48,202 nt of DNA from CAZHPR01 sp964534305. GTDB lineage: Bacteria > Patescibacteriota > Minisyncoccia > Phycocordibacterales > WO2-35-19. Every line of letters starts with the position of its first letter. Within the stretch, counting starts at the first letter, position 1. The stretch lies in the NCBI GenBank assembly GCA_964534305.1, contig CAZHPR010000005.1, positions 1 through 48,202 of the forward strand, read 5' to 3'. Of this stretch, positions 14,849 to 22,368 are shown in pieces. The position numbers were made by a program, and so were the translations under genes. The notes beneath the pieces were generated by a model. It made no database searches, was not told the DNA's origin, and saw only the letters and a list, made by a program, of their open reading frames with translations.

Positions 14849-14879
14849 AAAAGAAAGCCGCCGGTGGTGTGCCAGCAGC
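14849..14879 (-). terminator. Terminator of the 14910-15134 gene
   Basis: Minus strand: GCTGCTGG ... CCGGCGGC (with two G-U pairs) followed by TTTCTTTTT. Confidence 0.75.
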
Positions 14880-14909
14880 TGTTGTAGACTTGTACCAGCG
14901 TTGAGTGCC

Positions 14910-15134
14910 CTAAAATCCAGTGAAGGCAAGATTGTGTCGGCAGGATGGGTTTTCTTGCCAATATCTGAAAAGCTCCTGGGCTTTCCTGCCGTAGGTGTGT
15001 GGGGCCCTTTCGTTGAGGAATTCCTCAACACAGAAGATTGATCCGGCTTGGAGATCTCTGATGAAGGTTTGTTCTCCAGCGAAGACTCTCTCAAGCTCTC
15101 CTACAAATTCCGAAGGATACGCGAACCTAAACAC
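14910..15134 (-). CDS. Small protein of unknown function
   Basis: 74 aa from a GTG at 15134. This start is chosen because AAAGGAG lies 5 nt upstream and the promoter -10 overlaps the upstream in-frame ATG at 15164, which therefore cannot be used. Not recognised. The protein is aromatic- and Phe-rich (VFRFAYPSEFVGELERVFAG ... ELFRYWQENPS) with two cysteines. It is a stand-alone cassette with promoter, SD and hairpin terminator, divergent from the 15.2-kb RNA candidate, with which it shares a -35 hexamer. Confidence 0.6.
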   Translation of the reverse strand: MFRFAYPSEFVGELERVFAGEQTFIRDLQAGSIFCVEEFLNERAPHTYGRKAQELFRYWQENPSCRHNLAFTGF

Positions 15135-15154
15135 AGCTTCTCCTTTCCAACCCC

Positions 15155-15206
15155 ATTTAACCATATTTTAATAAAACTTGCAATAAAAAATAATATATGG
15201 TATACT
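15155..15206. promoter_or_regulatory. Divergent promoters sharing one palindromic -35
   Basis: TTGCAA (15178-15183) reads the same on both strands. To the right, a 17-nt spacer leads to TATACT (15201-15206) for the RNA candidate. To the left, a 17-nt spacer leads to TTAAAT (15155-15160) for the 14910-15134 gene. Confidence 0.65.
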
Positions 15207-15212
15207 TGATGC

Positions 15213-15527
15213 AGATTATAAATTTGATCTAAAAGAGCGCTGATTTGGTGTCCAAAGCCAAGTCGATTTAGTCGGTGGGTGCGTACACGAAAGGCGTACG
15301 CAAACCTTGTTCGCCAAAGGCCTGTGAGCAGGGGAGCAAATCTGGAAACTCGGAAGTGACAGCCCGAGTGGAAAGTGAGCATTGAACCTGACACAGCCTA
15401 GAACTTGGGATCCCCAAGAAGGCAGCCATTGCGGCTCACCCTTAACCGTCGAGCGCTCGGACGTCTCACCTGGTTCATTCCAGGTGATGCAATCATACAA
15501 AAGGCCAATCTTCGGATCGGCCTTTTT
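15213..15527 (+). ncRNA. Candidate structured RNA, about 315 nt, family not recognised
   Basis: It begins after a near-ideal promoter (TTGCAA-17-TATACT) and ends in a clear terminator. No reading frame on either strand is convincing. Many local helices are visible: TGCGTAC/GTACGCA (about 15289-15301), CTCGG/CCGAG, CTTGGG/CCCAAG, AGCC/GGCT and TCACCTGG/CCAGGTGA (about 15466-15487). The 5' end (TGATGCA) can pair with TGCAATCA just before the terminator, closing the whole molecule. Core motifs of RNase P RNA (GAGGAAAGTCC, ACAGAA), tmRNA (tRNA-like ends with CCA), SRP RNA and tRNA were looked for and are absent. Confidence 0.6.
15499..15527 (+). terminator. Terminator of the 15.2-kb RNA candidate
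   Basis: AAAAGGCC-aATC-ttcg-GATc-GGCCTTTTT: a UUCG-type tetraloop stem followed by a T run. Confidence 0.85.
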
Positions 15528-15612
15528 CTATATTTTCTGTGTATTTTTATAAAAAAGAAAGTGGAAGTATCTATTTATTGTATTGTGGGGTATAAATATT
15601 GTGGAGGTGCGC

Positions 15613-15819
15613 ATGGCACTGGTGATTTTTTTGCTTGGGATTATCCCCTTCTCGATCGCTGTCCTTCTGAGTAAAGGTATGAAGTATAAGGAAAATCAGA
15701 ATACTTTCCATACCACTCGAGGCAAGGTGGTGGTCTTGCTCGGCATACTGAGCTTCATTTTTTGGGTGTGGAGCTTGGTGGAGCTCGGGCCCAACGCGGT
15801 ATTTGAAAGGAGGTTGTGA
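15613..15819 (+). CDS. Small two-helix membrane protein
   Basis: 68 aa from the ATG at 15613, placed by GTGGAGG 6 nt upstream; a TATAAA box lies further up (GGGGTATAAAT). Residues 2-19 (ALVIFLLGIIPFSIAVLL) and 36-56 (GKVVVLLGILSFIFWVWSLV) are membrane helices separated by a basic loop. Family not recognised. The gene is followed directly by a 12-bp perfect hairpin that includes its stop codon. It is another stand-alone cassette. Confidence 0.65.
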   Translation: MALVIFLLGIIPFSIAVLLSKGMKYKENQNTFHTTRGKVVVLLGILSFIFWVWSLVELGPNAVFERRL

Positions 15820-15836
15820 CGCAAGTCACAACCTCC
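15809..15836 (+). terminator. Hairpin at the end of the 15613-15819 gene
   Basis: GGAGGTTGTGAC, loop GCAA, GTCACAACCTCC: a perfect 12-bp stem with a GNRA-like loop, followed by a mildly T-rich stretch. Confidence 0.65.
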
Positions 15837-15864
15837 CCTTCGTATTTGTTTTGGTATTTATTTT

Positions 15865-16440
15865 TTAATAAACCTTACTGCCCCACTTTTTTAGTTTTTC
15901 TCGCCATTTCTGCTTCTTCTCTTCTGAAATTTTCTTGAGTGGTCCAATCTTTTTTACAGAGACAGAAAGACCAGAAAACCAAAGGATACCTTTTTTTATT
16001 TCGTTGGTTGTGTCTCCAAAGATGATACGAGTAAATATAGGGTGGGCGTCGGAAGTGACAAAGACCCTAGCCGTCCTACCCTTGAGCAAGCCGTCCCACC
16101 AAAGTCCGCTTGGGTGAAAGTGAAATGCAAACCCAGGAAGCCAAACCCTATCAAAAAATCCTTTCAGGATGGCGGGCATAGTAGACCACCAAGATGGGTA
16201 GATTATTACAAAGTGGTTGCACCACTTTATATCTTCTTGTACCTCTTTGAGATCGGGCTCAAGCTCTTGGATTTCTCGGTAGCCTCTGTGGAGTATTGGA
16301 TCAAAATTTAAGTCGCTAAGACTCTTTACTCTTACCTCGTGTCCCTTCTCTCTTGCGCCATCAGCGTATGAGTTGGCAAGCTCCCTGTTGAAGCTCTCTT
16401 TGTCTGGATGTCCTACAAGTATAAATATTTTTTTAGTCAT
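15865..16440 (-). CDS. NAD(P)H dehydrogenase (quinone)-like flavodoxin-fold protein
   Basis: 191 aa, the usual length of the flavodoxin_2/KefF-MdaB family. These cytoplasmic FMN or FAD enzymes move two electrons from NAD(P)H to quinones. Seen: the N-terminal FMN-binding start IFILVGHPDKESFNRELA, then VIIYPSWWSTMPAILKGFFDRV (the typical WW-PA-LK-FxDRV block) and a GLLKGRTARVFVTSDAH segment. It follows a 76-aa gene by 6 nt, probably as one operon. The family call is firm; the substrate is open. Confidence 0.9.
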   Translation of the reverse strand: MTKKIFILVGHPDKESFNRELANSYADGAREKGHEVRVKSLSDLNFDPILHRGYREIQELEPDLKEVQEDIKWCNHFVIIYPSWWSTMPAILKGFFDRVWLPGFAFHFHPSGLWWDGLLKGRTARVFVTSDAHPIFTRIIFGDTTNEIKKGILWFSGLSVSVKKIGPLKKISEEKKQKWREKLKKWGSKVY

Positions 16441-16446
16441 TTATTT

Positions 16447-16677
16447 TTAATTTAAGTTTAATTTTTGAAGTTCGGCTTGGTACTTGGGCATTACCGCCAT
16501 CGCTGCGTCCATCTCGCTTTTACCCTTCTTCATCTCTTCTTGTATATCAAGAGCAATCTTTTGAAAAAGTTCTGGATTTTTCTCTACCATAGCAAAGATC
16601 TTTTCCTGCTGTTCCTTCGGGACATCCTTCATCTTGCTCTCCATCATCTTTCTCATCAAAAAATTTTTTATTCCCAT
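16447..16677 (-). CDS. Small charged helical protein, unknown function
   Basis: 76 aa, almost all predicted helix (MRKMMESKMKDVPKEQQEKIF ... EEMKKGKSEMDAAMAVMPKYQAELQKL). It is rich in K, E and M, without cysteines or membrane segments. Proteins like this are seen in other CPR genomes in my memory, without known function. It lies 6 nt before the flavodoxin-fold gene. A TATAAT lies 12 nt before the ATG. Confidence 0.7.
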   Translation of the reverse strand: MGIKNFLMRKMMESKMKDVPKEQQEKIFAMVEKNPELFQKIALDIQEEMKKGKSEMDAAMAVMPKYQAELQKLNLN

Positions 16678-16704
16678 TTTATTTCTATAATTATATATAA
16701 TCTT

Positions 16705-16747
16705 CCACCTCCCCTCCTCTTAATGTAAGGGGAGGGCTAGGGTGGGG
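16705..16747. repeat. Palindromic intergenic element
   Basis: CCCCTCCTCTTA-atg-TAAGGGGAGGG with an outer CTAGGGTGGGG arm. Same family as the elements near 3.3, 26.6 and 27.0 kb. Confidence 0.55.
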
Positions 16748-17533
16748 TTATTTTCTAAGTATAGCTAGTCCGCCCCACAGTCCCCCAAGATCGCCAAGTT
16801 CACCCTTTTTTATAGCTGGTATTTCTGGGTATCCAGTTATTATATCTTTCAAATATTGCTCCGTTTTATCCAAAGGGATCGCCGGATCTCCGGTAATCAT
16901 GGATCCTCCGAGTACCACACAGTTTGGTGACCAGTTTACGATCGTGTTGTTAATTCCTACGGCAAGGATTTTTGCATGACTATCCCAAACCTGTTGGTCT
17001 CCAATTTCTTTTGGATGCTTGCCGGTCCTTTGCTCAAGAGCGCTACCAGAAACCAAATCTTCTAGCGTTTTTGTTTCTCCGTTTTCCATATCTATTATTT
17101 GTTTGCCAGGTTCAAACCCTACAGCTTTTTCATCTATCTTGCCATCAATTATCCTAACTCCTCCTACTCCGGTAGAAACTGTAATATAAGCAACGATAGA
17201 AAATCCCCTACCAGCTCCAAAGACTGCCTCCCCGAGTCCGACAATAGCAGAGTCATTTTCTATTTTTATATTTGCTCCAAATTTGTTTTTCAAATCCTCC
17301 GAAAGCCTCTCAGTCTCCCAATCCGTCAAGGCCCGAGTGATGCCTCCGGCAATGTTTGCAATCTCTCTTCCTTTTGCGCAACTCTCTATTACTTCAAGGA
17401 GCTTTTTTAGCCCCTCTTCATAGTTGTGATTGGTTTCAAAAATAGTCGGTTCTTCAAAGTTTTCGGTGTTGTCCGAAAAAGCTACACGCGTCTTTGTCCT
17501 GCCTATATCAAATAAAATAGAATTAAGATTCAT
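16748..17533 (-). CDS. ROK-family sugar kinase-like protein
   Basis: 261 aa, shorter than the usual 300 or so for ROK kinases. ROK enzymes phosphorylate glucose or related sugars with ATP. Seen: the phosphate-1-like loop FDIGRTKTRVAF, ENDSAIVGLGEA (the ROK ENDAN-like segment with the catalytic Asp) and TVSTGVGGVRIIDG (phosphate-2). The ROK zinc motif CxCGxxGC is not found. It begins 3 nt after the stop of phosphoglucose isomerase, so the two are one operon; together they suggest glucose to glucose-6-P to fructose-6-P. Actual kinase activity is not shown. Confidence 0.82.
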   Translation of the reverse strand: MNLNSILFDIGRTKTRVAFSDNTENFEEPTIFETNHNYEEGLKKLLEVIESCAKGREIANIAGGITRALTDWETERLSEDLKNKFGANIKIENDSAIVGLGEAVFGAGRGFSIVAYITVSTGVGGVRIIDGKIDEKAVGFEPGKQIIDMENGETKTLEDLVSGSALEQRTGKHPKEIGDQQVWDSHAKILAVGINNTIVNWSPNCVVLGGSMITGDPAIPLDKTEQYLKDIITGYPEIPAIKKGELGDLGGLWGGLAILRK

Positions 17534-17536
17534 GAT

Positions 17537-18628
17537 TTAAGAATTATGGATATTTTTCTTATACTCTTCGACTGCTGGCTGATCAAAAGGGTCTACCGAA
17601 AGAAGTTTTGCAAGGTGTACTACCATCATCATAAAGAAAAGCATAAACTCACCAACCTCGAATTCGTTTATGTTATCAAACTTGTATTCCATAAACGGAA
17701 GACCAGCTTCTTCATAAGCTCTTATTGTCGAGCTATAAGCGCTATCGTTCACACCTTTGCTGTTTTTGGAGGCGACAAATAAGGTAAACCTATTCTTTGG
17801 CCCCCCTAGATAAAGTTCTAGCATTGAATGCAGATCTCGAGGACCGATAGAGATCGTTGGGGTGATACCCACTTCTGTACCAGCACTATCTTTTTTGCCG
17901 ATGCTCTCAGCAACGAGTTGCCGACACCACTTGCCGAGTGTTTCTAGTTCGTTTTCAAAAAAGAATATATCAAATATTTCGATACCATTTTTGTAGTTTT
18001 CGAAGATAGAAGTTGCAAGCTCTAATGCGGTGTTCGTCTCTATATTATCGCTAGAATATTTCGTTATCACAGACTTTGCGCCAGAAAGGAACTTGCTACT
18101 ATCCATGAGAGATAACGCAATAGGTAGCAGGTGCACTTTTGTAAACGCCGAGAACCTGCCGCCGATATCACCAGTCCAGGTTATTGTCTTTACCCCCTTT
18201 TCTTTTGCTAGATTATCGAGGCTGGAGTCTCCCCTTGTTATTACAAGAGATTTTTTTGTAATTTGGGGGTCGTATTTTTCTACTATGTTTATGATATTTT
18301 GGAATCCTTCTATGGTCTCTCTTGTTTCCCCTGATTTGCTAGAGGCAATTATTCCAAAACTTTCTTCTGCTCCGATCTCTATTTTTATAAAATTTTCAAG
18401 ATCAGAATATTCTTCTTTGTCTGGGGATTCTATAAAAATTAGTTTTACTTTATTTTCTAACAAATCCTCTCTTCTCATCGCATCATATACCGCTCTGCTT
18501 GCCAGGTTGGACCCTCCTATACCGATGACGAATATGTTGGATACTTTATCAAATATTTCTTTAAGCCTTTCTACTTCTTCTATTTCGGTCTTGGTTTCCA
18601 ATGGGGCTATAAATTTAAGTTTTTCCAT
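17537..18628 (-). CDS. pgi: Glucose-6-phosphate isomerase
   Basis: 363 aa from the ATG at 18628 (MEKLKFIAPLET); the longer frame is excluded by TATAAT ending 6 nt upstream. This is a short form; E. coli Pgi has about 550 aa. It is a SIS-fold enzyme converting glucose-6-P and fructose-6-P in glycolysis. Seen: VIGIGGSNLASRAV (about 34-47), ASSKSGETRET (phosphate loop), TWTGDIGGRFSAFT, and GPRDLHSMLELYLGGP, which carries the family histidine region. It is upstream of and coupled to the ROK gene. Its promoter is back to back with that of the UbiA gene, with about 50 nt between the two start codons. Confidence 0.93.
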   Translation of the reverse strand: MEKLKFIAPLETKTEIEEVERLKEIFDKVSNIFVIGIGGSNLASRAVYDAMRREDLLENKVKLIFIESPDKEEYSDLENFIKIEIGAEESFGIIASSKSGETRETIEGFQNIINIVEKYDPQITKKSLVITRGDSSLDNLAKEKGVKTITWTGDIGGRFSAFTKVHLLPIALSLMDSSKFLSGAKSVITKYSSDNIETNTALELATSIFENYKNGIEIFDIFFFENELETLGKWCRQLVAESIGKKDSAGTEVGITPTISIGPRDLHSMLELYLGGPKNRFTLFVASKNSKGVNDSAYSSTIRAYEEAGLPFMEYKFDNINEFEVGEFMLFFMMMVVHLAKLLSVDPFDQPAVEEYKKNIHNS

Positions 18629-18634
18629 GGCTCC

Positions 18635-18640
18635 ATTATA
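18635..18640 (-). promoter_or_regulatory. -10 box of pgi (leaderless)
   Basis: TATAAT on the minus strand, extended by TGG, 6 nt before the ATG at 18628. Confidence 0.7.
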
Positions 18641-18666
18641 CCAATTATAAAAACTTCTCATAGTGG

Positions 18667-18672
18667 TATAAT
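18667..18672 (+). promoter_or_regulatory. -10 box of the UbiA-family gene (leaderless)
   Basis: TATAAT on the plus strand, extended by TGG, 6 nt before the ATG at 18679. Divergent with the pgi promoter 27 nt away. Confidence 0.7.
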
Positions 18673-18678
18673 AGGGGT

Positions 18679-20307
18679 ATGGTCTCTTACCTATATGGTC
18701 ATCTAAAGTCTATGCAAGTGGGCCCCTTAGGCTGGCTCGGGGGTCTTTTCGGAGTTGTCTTTGTAAGATTTCTCTTGGAGTCTATATCAAACCCTTCCAA
18801 CACAGGAATAATCGCAGTAGATACTCCTACCCTACTCCATTATTTTTTGTTTTTTGTTTCTCTAGCTCTCTTTATAATGCTCTTTTTGAAATACTTTGTA
18901 CCAGAACTCTCGCCTCACATTCACAAAATTACAATTTTTTCTCTTATTGGTCTTTGGATCGCACCTATTGTTGACTTGATCATAAGTGGCTCCTCGGGAT
19001 CCCCGATGGTCTATATCTTGAACTCTTTTACCGGCATCATAAAATCTTCGGTCTACTTCTTTAGTAGTAATCCGCCATTTGGTAGTACCCTAGGTCTCCA
19101 ATTTGAGATCGCTCTGATACTTATCGGTATATTTGTACTGATTTATAAATTTAGTAAGGATATTTGGAAATCAATCGGTGGCACGCTTGTCTTCTATGCG
19201 GTTCTTTTTTTGCTTGTTTCTATGCCGAGTATCCCAGCCATAATTCTCTACCCAATTGCTGGTCCGGTGGATGTAATAGAGTTTTTGCAAAGATCGATTG
19301 CAAGTTCAGCAACGGTCTTCAACAACCTAGAAGGGTCTTTGGAGTATGCAAGCAACAACAAGTTTTTGGATACGGGTTTTAATTTTATGATGGGAAGGGT
19401 ATTTTTGGTTGTCTCTATGGTTTTAGGATTTTTCTGGTTTTGGATCACCGAAAACCGTCTAATGAGAGCAATAATAAAAAATTCTAGGCCAGAGAGGGTC
19501 GCGAACTATTTGCTTATCGTCCTCTTTGGGGTCTTTGTGGCGACAAGGAGTTTTGCCAATATAAATCTAAATTGGAATGATTATTTTGTAATCCTTTCTC
19601 TGCTTATTTCTTTCTATTTTTCTATTATGTTTGCGATTTGTGTGAATGATGTAGAGGACGTAGAAATAGATAAGCTCACCAATAGTGATAGGCCACTCAC
19701 GACAGGAAGCGCAAACGAAGAAGAACTCTCCATTGCTTCAAAAATATTTTTGATTATTTCTTTGATTTCTGGGTATCTTTCTGGGTTTCCAGTCTTCTTC
19801 TTTACTCTTGTCTTTACTTCTCTGTATTATATTTATTCGTCACCTCCCACCAAGTACAAAACAATTCCATTCCTCTCCTCCTTTATTATCGGACTCTGTT
19901 GCATCACTGCCTTCCTCTCTGGATTCTTCTTGCTCTCTCCGCTCAAAATAGTCTCAGTAATTCCCAATGATCTGGTGATTTGTATATTTTTGTTTTATTT
20001 CCTTTTTTGGCACGTTAGGGACATCAAAGATATCAAAGGAGACAAAAAACAAAATATCATTACAGTGCCAGTACTCTTTGGAGAGAAATGGGGGCTCAAG
20101 GCAGTGGCAATAATCTCTAGTCTTGCCTTTTTTGTGCCGCCTATAGTTTTTGGGATAAAGGTACTCTGGCCATCTTCTGTCTTGGCATCAATATTTTGTT
20201 ATTACTTTATTACAATAGAAGAGAGAGGTCGTAAATACAGTGAAAAGCCAATATTTGCGGTCTACCTCTTTTATCTTATTTCTATTGTTGTGGTCTATTC
20301 ACTCTAA
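18679..20307 (+). CDS. UbiA-family prenyltransferase with long N-terminal membrane region
   Basis: 542 aa, almost all membrane. UbiA enzymes join a prenyl diphosphate to an acceptor within the membrane and are usually 280-320 aa. The UbiA part is the C-terminal half. It carries NDVEDVEIDKLTNSDRPL (about residue 322, the first Asp-rich motif), YIYSSPPTKYK, and DIKDIKGDKKQ (about residue 447, the second Asp-rich motif). The first 260 or so residues hold about six further membrane helices with no family I recognise. It is convergent with the YibE/F gene, overlapping by 4 nt. The acceptor substrate is unknown. Confidence 0.85.
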   Translation: MVSYLYGHLKSMQVGPLGWLGGLFGVVFVRFLLESISNPSNTGIIAVDTPTLLHYFLFFVSLALFIMLFLKYFVPELSPHIHKITIFSLIGLWIAPIVDLIISGSSGSPMVYILNSFTGIIKSSVYFFSSNPPFGSTLGLQFEIALILIGIFVLIYKFSKDIWKSIGGTLVFYAVLFLLVSMPSIPAIILYPIAGPVDVIEFLQRSIASSATVFNNLEGSLEYASNNKFLDTGFNFMMGRVFLVVSMVLGFFWFWITENRLMRAIIKNSRPERVANYLLIVLFGVFVATRSFANINLNWNDYFVILSLLISFYFSIMFAICVNDVEDVEIDKLTNSDRPLTTGSANEEELSIASKIFLIISLISGYLSGFPVFFFTLVFTSLYYIYSSPPTKYKTIPFLSSFIIGLCCITAFLSGFFLLSPLKIVSVIPNDLVICIFLFYFLFWHVRDIKDIKGDKKQNIITVPVLFGEKWGLKAVAIISSLAFFVPPIVFGIKVLWPSSVLASIFCYYFITIEERGRKYSEKPIFAVYLFYLISIVVVYSL

Positions 20308-21428
20308 TGGTGGTGGTGGTGTGAGTGTGTTTTTATATTTTCATTATCCCCTTTTTTGTAAAGGATTATTGCGGTGAGGGTAGAGAGTGGTACCGCGAGG
20401 ATGAGTCCGATCGAGCCGACGATTGTGCGAATAATCTCTGTCGCAAATATTTCTCTATTTAAGATTGTCGAAATTGGGAGAGCGGATTGATAAAAGAGCA
20501 TAAGGAGTGGCAAAGAAGCGCCCGCATAAGCGAGTGCTAGAGTATTGACCAGCGCTCCGACATGCTCTCTACCAATCCTTATTGCCCTATTATAAATTTC
20601 TCTCTTTGAAGAACTAGGAGAAGAAGCGAAGAGCTCTCTTACCGCTGCCGATTGGGTGATTGATATATCATCGAGGATTCCAAGTACTCCGATTATTATC
20701 GCGCCGAGGAGCAATCCAGAAATATTGAGAGTACCGCCGGAGTTTATGTTTAGATAAAGAGCTTCGTCCGAGGCAAAGCCTGATAGGTTCGCGGTCGCTA
20801 CTCCGATTTTGGAAAGTATTATTACGATTATTATTGTTATAAAAGTGCCTATAAATGCAGCGTGTGTCACCCTATTCCAACCGTGAGTAATATACATAGA
20901 GAGAGCCAGTATCACAGAAGCAAAGCCAACGATGGTAAATACCGGGGAGTGCCCTTCTAGAAGCATAGGGAGCAAAAATATTATAAGGACCGCAAAGCTT
21001 CCAAAGAGAGAGAAGAGAGATCGAAAACCGTCTTTGCCTCCGAATACAAGTACCGTGATTACAAAAAGTATCAAAAAGTAAATAAGGATATCGAGTCGAT
21101 AAGGCTCTCCCATAAGATAGAGCTCCCTACCTTCTACCGTCACAAGATAATTTATATAAAATTTGTCTCCGACCTTGAGTCTCAAAAAATCATTCTCTAC
21201 TTCCACCCTCTCCCCCTTCCTCTCTCCTTCTAGGATTTCTGCTTTTAATACTTGATACCAAGTATTTACTTCTGTGCCTGGGACGAGGACCTCTTCTTCT
21301 TTTATTATTTCTACTACCTTAACCTTCCATTCTCCTTGTTGGTCATTGTAAAGTTCTTGCGCATTTGTAAAAATAGGCAGAGATAGAAAAGCTAATCCCA
21401 AAAATATAAAAATAAAACCCTTTTTCAT
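20304..21428 (-). CDS. YibE/F-family membrane protein with poly-His tail
   Basis: 374 aa from the ATG at 21428 (MKKGFIFIFLGLAFLSL), set by TATAAT 6 nt upstream. Residues 1-23 look like a signal peptide ending at TNAQ. Residues 25-110 form an extracytoplasmic beta-rich region. Then come seven to eight membrane helices with the YibE/F features (GGKDGFRSLFSLFGSFAVLIIFLLPMLL..., GVLGILDDISITQSAAVRE, YAGASLPLLMLF). YibE/F proteins are thought to be transporters or exporters, without a proven substrate. The C-terminus is THSHHHHH, a natural histidine tail that could bind metal. Confidence 0.88.
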   Translation of the reverse strand: MKKGFIFIFLGLAFLSLPIFTNAQELYNDQQGEWKVKVVEIIKEEEVLVPGTEVNTWYQVLKAEILEGERKGERVEVENDFLRLKVGDKFYINYLVTVEGRELYLMGEPYRLDILIYFLILFVITVLVFGGKDGFRSLFSLFGSFAVLIIFLLPMLLEGHSPVFTIVGFASVILALSMYITHGWNRVTHAAFIGTFITIIIVIILSKIGVATANLSGFASDEALYLNINSGGTLNISGLLLGAIIIGVLGILDDISITQSAAVRELFASSPSSSKREIYNRAIRIGREHVGALVNTLALAYAGASLPLLMLFYQSALPISTILNREIFATEIIRTIVGSIGLILAVPLSTLTAIILYKKGDNENIKTHSHHHHH

Positions 21429-21434
21429 ATTTGC

Positions 21435-21440
21435 ATTATA
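21435..21440 (-). promoter_or_regulatory. -10 box of the YibE/F gene (leaderless)
   Basis: TATAAT on the minus strand, 6 nt before the ATG at 21428. Confidence 0.7.
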
Positions 21441-21462
21441 ACAGAGATTTTTTTGGGCAAGG

Positions 21463-21490
21463 AAAAGGGCCGACAATCTGTGTGCGGTCC
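21463..21490 (-). terminator. Terminator-like hairpin between the zinc-ribbon and YibE/F genes
   Basis: Minus strand: GGACCG-(ACA..TGT)-CGGCCC followed by TTTTCC. It implies that a transcript from the right ends here. Confidence 0.45.
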
Positions 21491-21639
21491 TTTCAATTGG
21501 CCATAGCGGCCAGAACTTGTTTTTTTGGGCTCTAGGCCCTGTATGTTTTACCTATTCGAGACGGCATAGTCTCGGAGGTATGAGTTAAAAAATGAACCCC
21601 GCCCAGTATTAAAGATTTACTAGGACAGTCGCTGGCAAC
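21491..21639 (-). other. Structured intergenic stretch, possibly a long 3' UTR
   Basis: No reading frame. Hairpins are visible: GGGC-ctaga-GCCC (about 21528-21541), TGGCC-atagc-GGCCA, and TACCT(ccGAGAC...GTCTCgaat)AGGTA (about 21551-21582). It could be the 3' part of the zinc-ribbon transcript or a separate small RNA. Confidence 0.35.
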
Positions 21640-21834
21640 TTACGCGTATGCTGCCATCGGATACGAGAGATTGTGATTGGTGTTGAGAGGTAAAACCTCG
21701 ACGATCTCCAGATCCTCACCACGCACCTCAATCTGAAACTTTGCTCGGCATTCCTGCTTCGGGCAAGTGCCAGATCTGCCTTTTACCGTCACGGCTGTTC
21801 CGCATTTGGGGCATTCACCCCGTGTAATCATCAT
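21640..21834 (-). CDS. Small zinc-ribbon protein
   Basis: 64 aa from ATG-ATG at 21834, preceded by ACGAGGTG. Two cysteine pairs are visible: CPKC (residues 8-11) and CPKQEC (24-29), the layout of a zinc ribbon. The rest is acidic (FQIEVRGEDLEIVEVLPLN...). Family beyond that is not recognised; it may bind nucleic acid or protein. It has its own promoter (TTGCAT, 16 nt, TATAGT) and lies in a GC-richer patch. Confidence 0.65.
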   Translation of the reverse strand: MMITRGECPKCGTAVTVKGRSGTCPKQECRAKFQIEVRGEDLEIVEVLPLNTNHNLSYPMAAYA

Positions 21835-21870
21835 GTGACACCTCGTAGGTGGATTTGTACAACTTCTAGT

Positions 21871-21898
21871 ACTATACAACTCTACAAAAATAATGCAA
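21871..21898 (-). promoter_or_regulatory. Promoter of the zinc-ribbon gene
   Basis: Minus strand: TTGCAT (21893-21898), 16-nt spacer, TATAGT (21871-21876). Confidence 0.6.
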
Positions 21899-21909
21899 GT
21901 TTTTATTAA

Positions 21910-21945
21910 AAGCCCTGTGGACAACCAACGGTTGCCACAGGGCTT
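21910..21945 (-). terminator. Terminator of the 21979-22275 gene
   Basis: Minus strand: AAGCCCTGTGG ... CCACAGGGCTTTTAATAAAAA, with an inner CAACC/GGTTG pair. Confidence 0.8.
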
Positions 21946-21978
21946 CACCCACACCCGACAGTCCCCGTTGACAGCGGG

Positions 21979-22275
21979 TTATGAAAAGAAGAATTGCAGT
22001 CTGATCTTTCCAGGATTGGTGTATCGGCTTGGAACACTAGCCCTAACGCAAACACAGTCTGCTTCAGGCACCTCGTTGCAGGTCTCCACACTGAGGTTTT
22101 TGTCCAGGCGTGCACATACAGCTTTCTCGATTGTGTCTCTCAGGCAGAGGGACGCACCGATAGCGTATATAATCTTGGTTGTGGAAACCACCCTCCTTAC
22201 TTCTTCGATCGTAAGCTCGCGAGATCCTTTAGGTCTCTTATGCAAGCGTTCCTGTTTCCCCGAAAGTTTTCTCAA
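21979..22275 (-). CDS. Small basic protein of unknown function
   Basis: 98 aa from a TTG at 22275, with GGAG 7 nt upstream and no better start nearby. The N-terminus is very basic (RKLSGKQERLHKRPKGSREL); four cysteines follow in the middle (SLCLRD, KAVCARLD, ETCNEV, ADCVCV has two more). Not recognised; it could be a nucleic-acid binder or a cysteine-rich metal protein. It has an own terminator and GC-rich composition, like the neighbouring cassettes. Confidence 0.55.
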   Translation of the reverse strand: MRKLSGKQERLHKRPKGSRELTIEEVRRVVSTTKIIYAIGASLCLRDTIEKAVCARLDKNLSVETCNEVPEADCVCVRASVPSRYTNPGKIRLQFFFS

Positions 22276-22368
22276 GGGTTTCTCCAGTACTAGGATTTGA
22301 CTACGAACTACTAGAAAAAATACTACAACTTATAAAAAATAAAGCAAATGGTTTGGGTATTTGTTAAG

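Noticed and set aside
15466..15487. A tRNA T-arm (CCTGG-TTCATT-CCAGG)
   Set aside because: The loop has 6 nt, not 7, and no acceptor stem or anticodon arm surrounds it.
15101..15500. Open frames on the minus strand across the 15.2-kb RNA candidate (94 and 97 aa)
   Set aside because: No SD or start signal, odd residue make-up, and the block is delimited by a plus-strand promoter and terminator with many self-pairing stems.
15213..15527. RNase P RNA, tmRNA or SRP RNA as identity of the large RNA candidate
   Set aside because: The conserved cores (GAGGAAAGTCC and ACAGAA; tRNA-like ends with CCA; GGAAGGAAGC) are not present.
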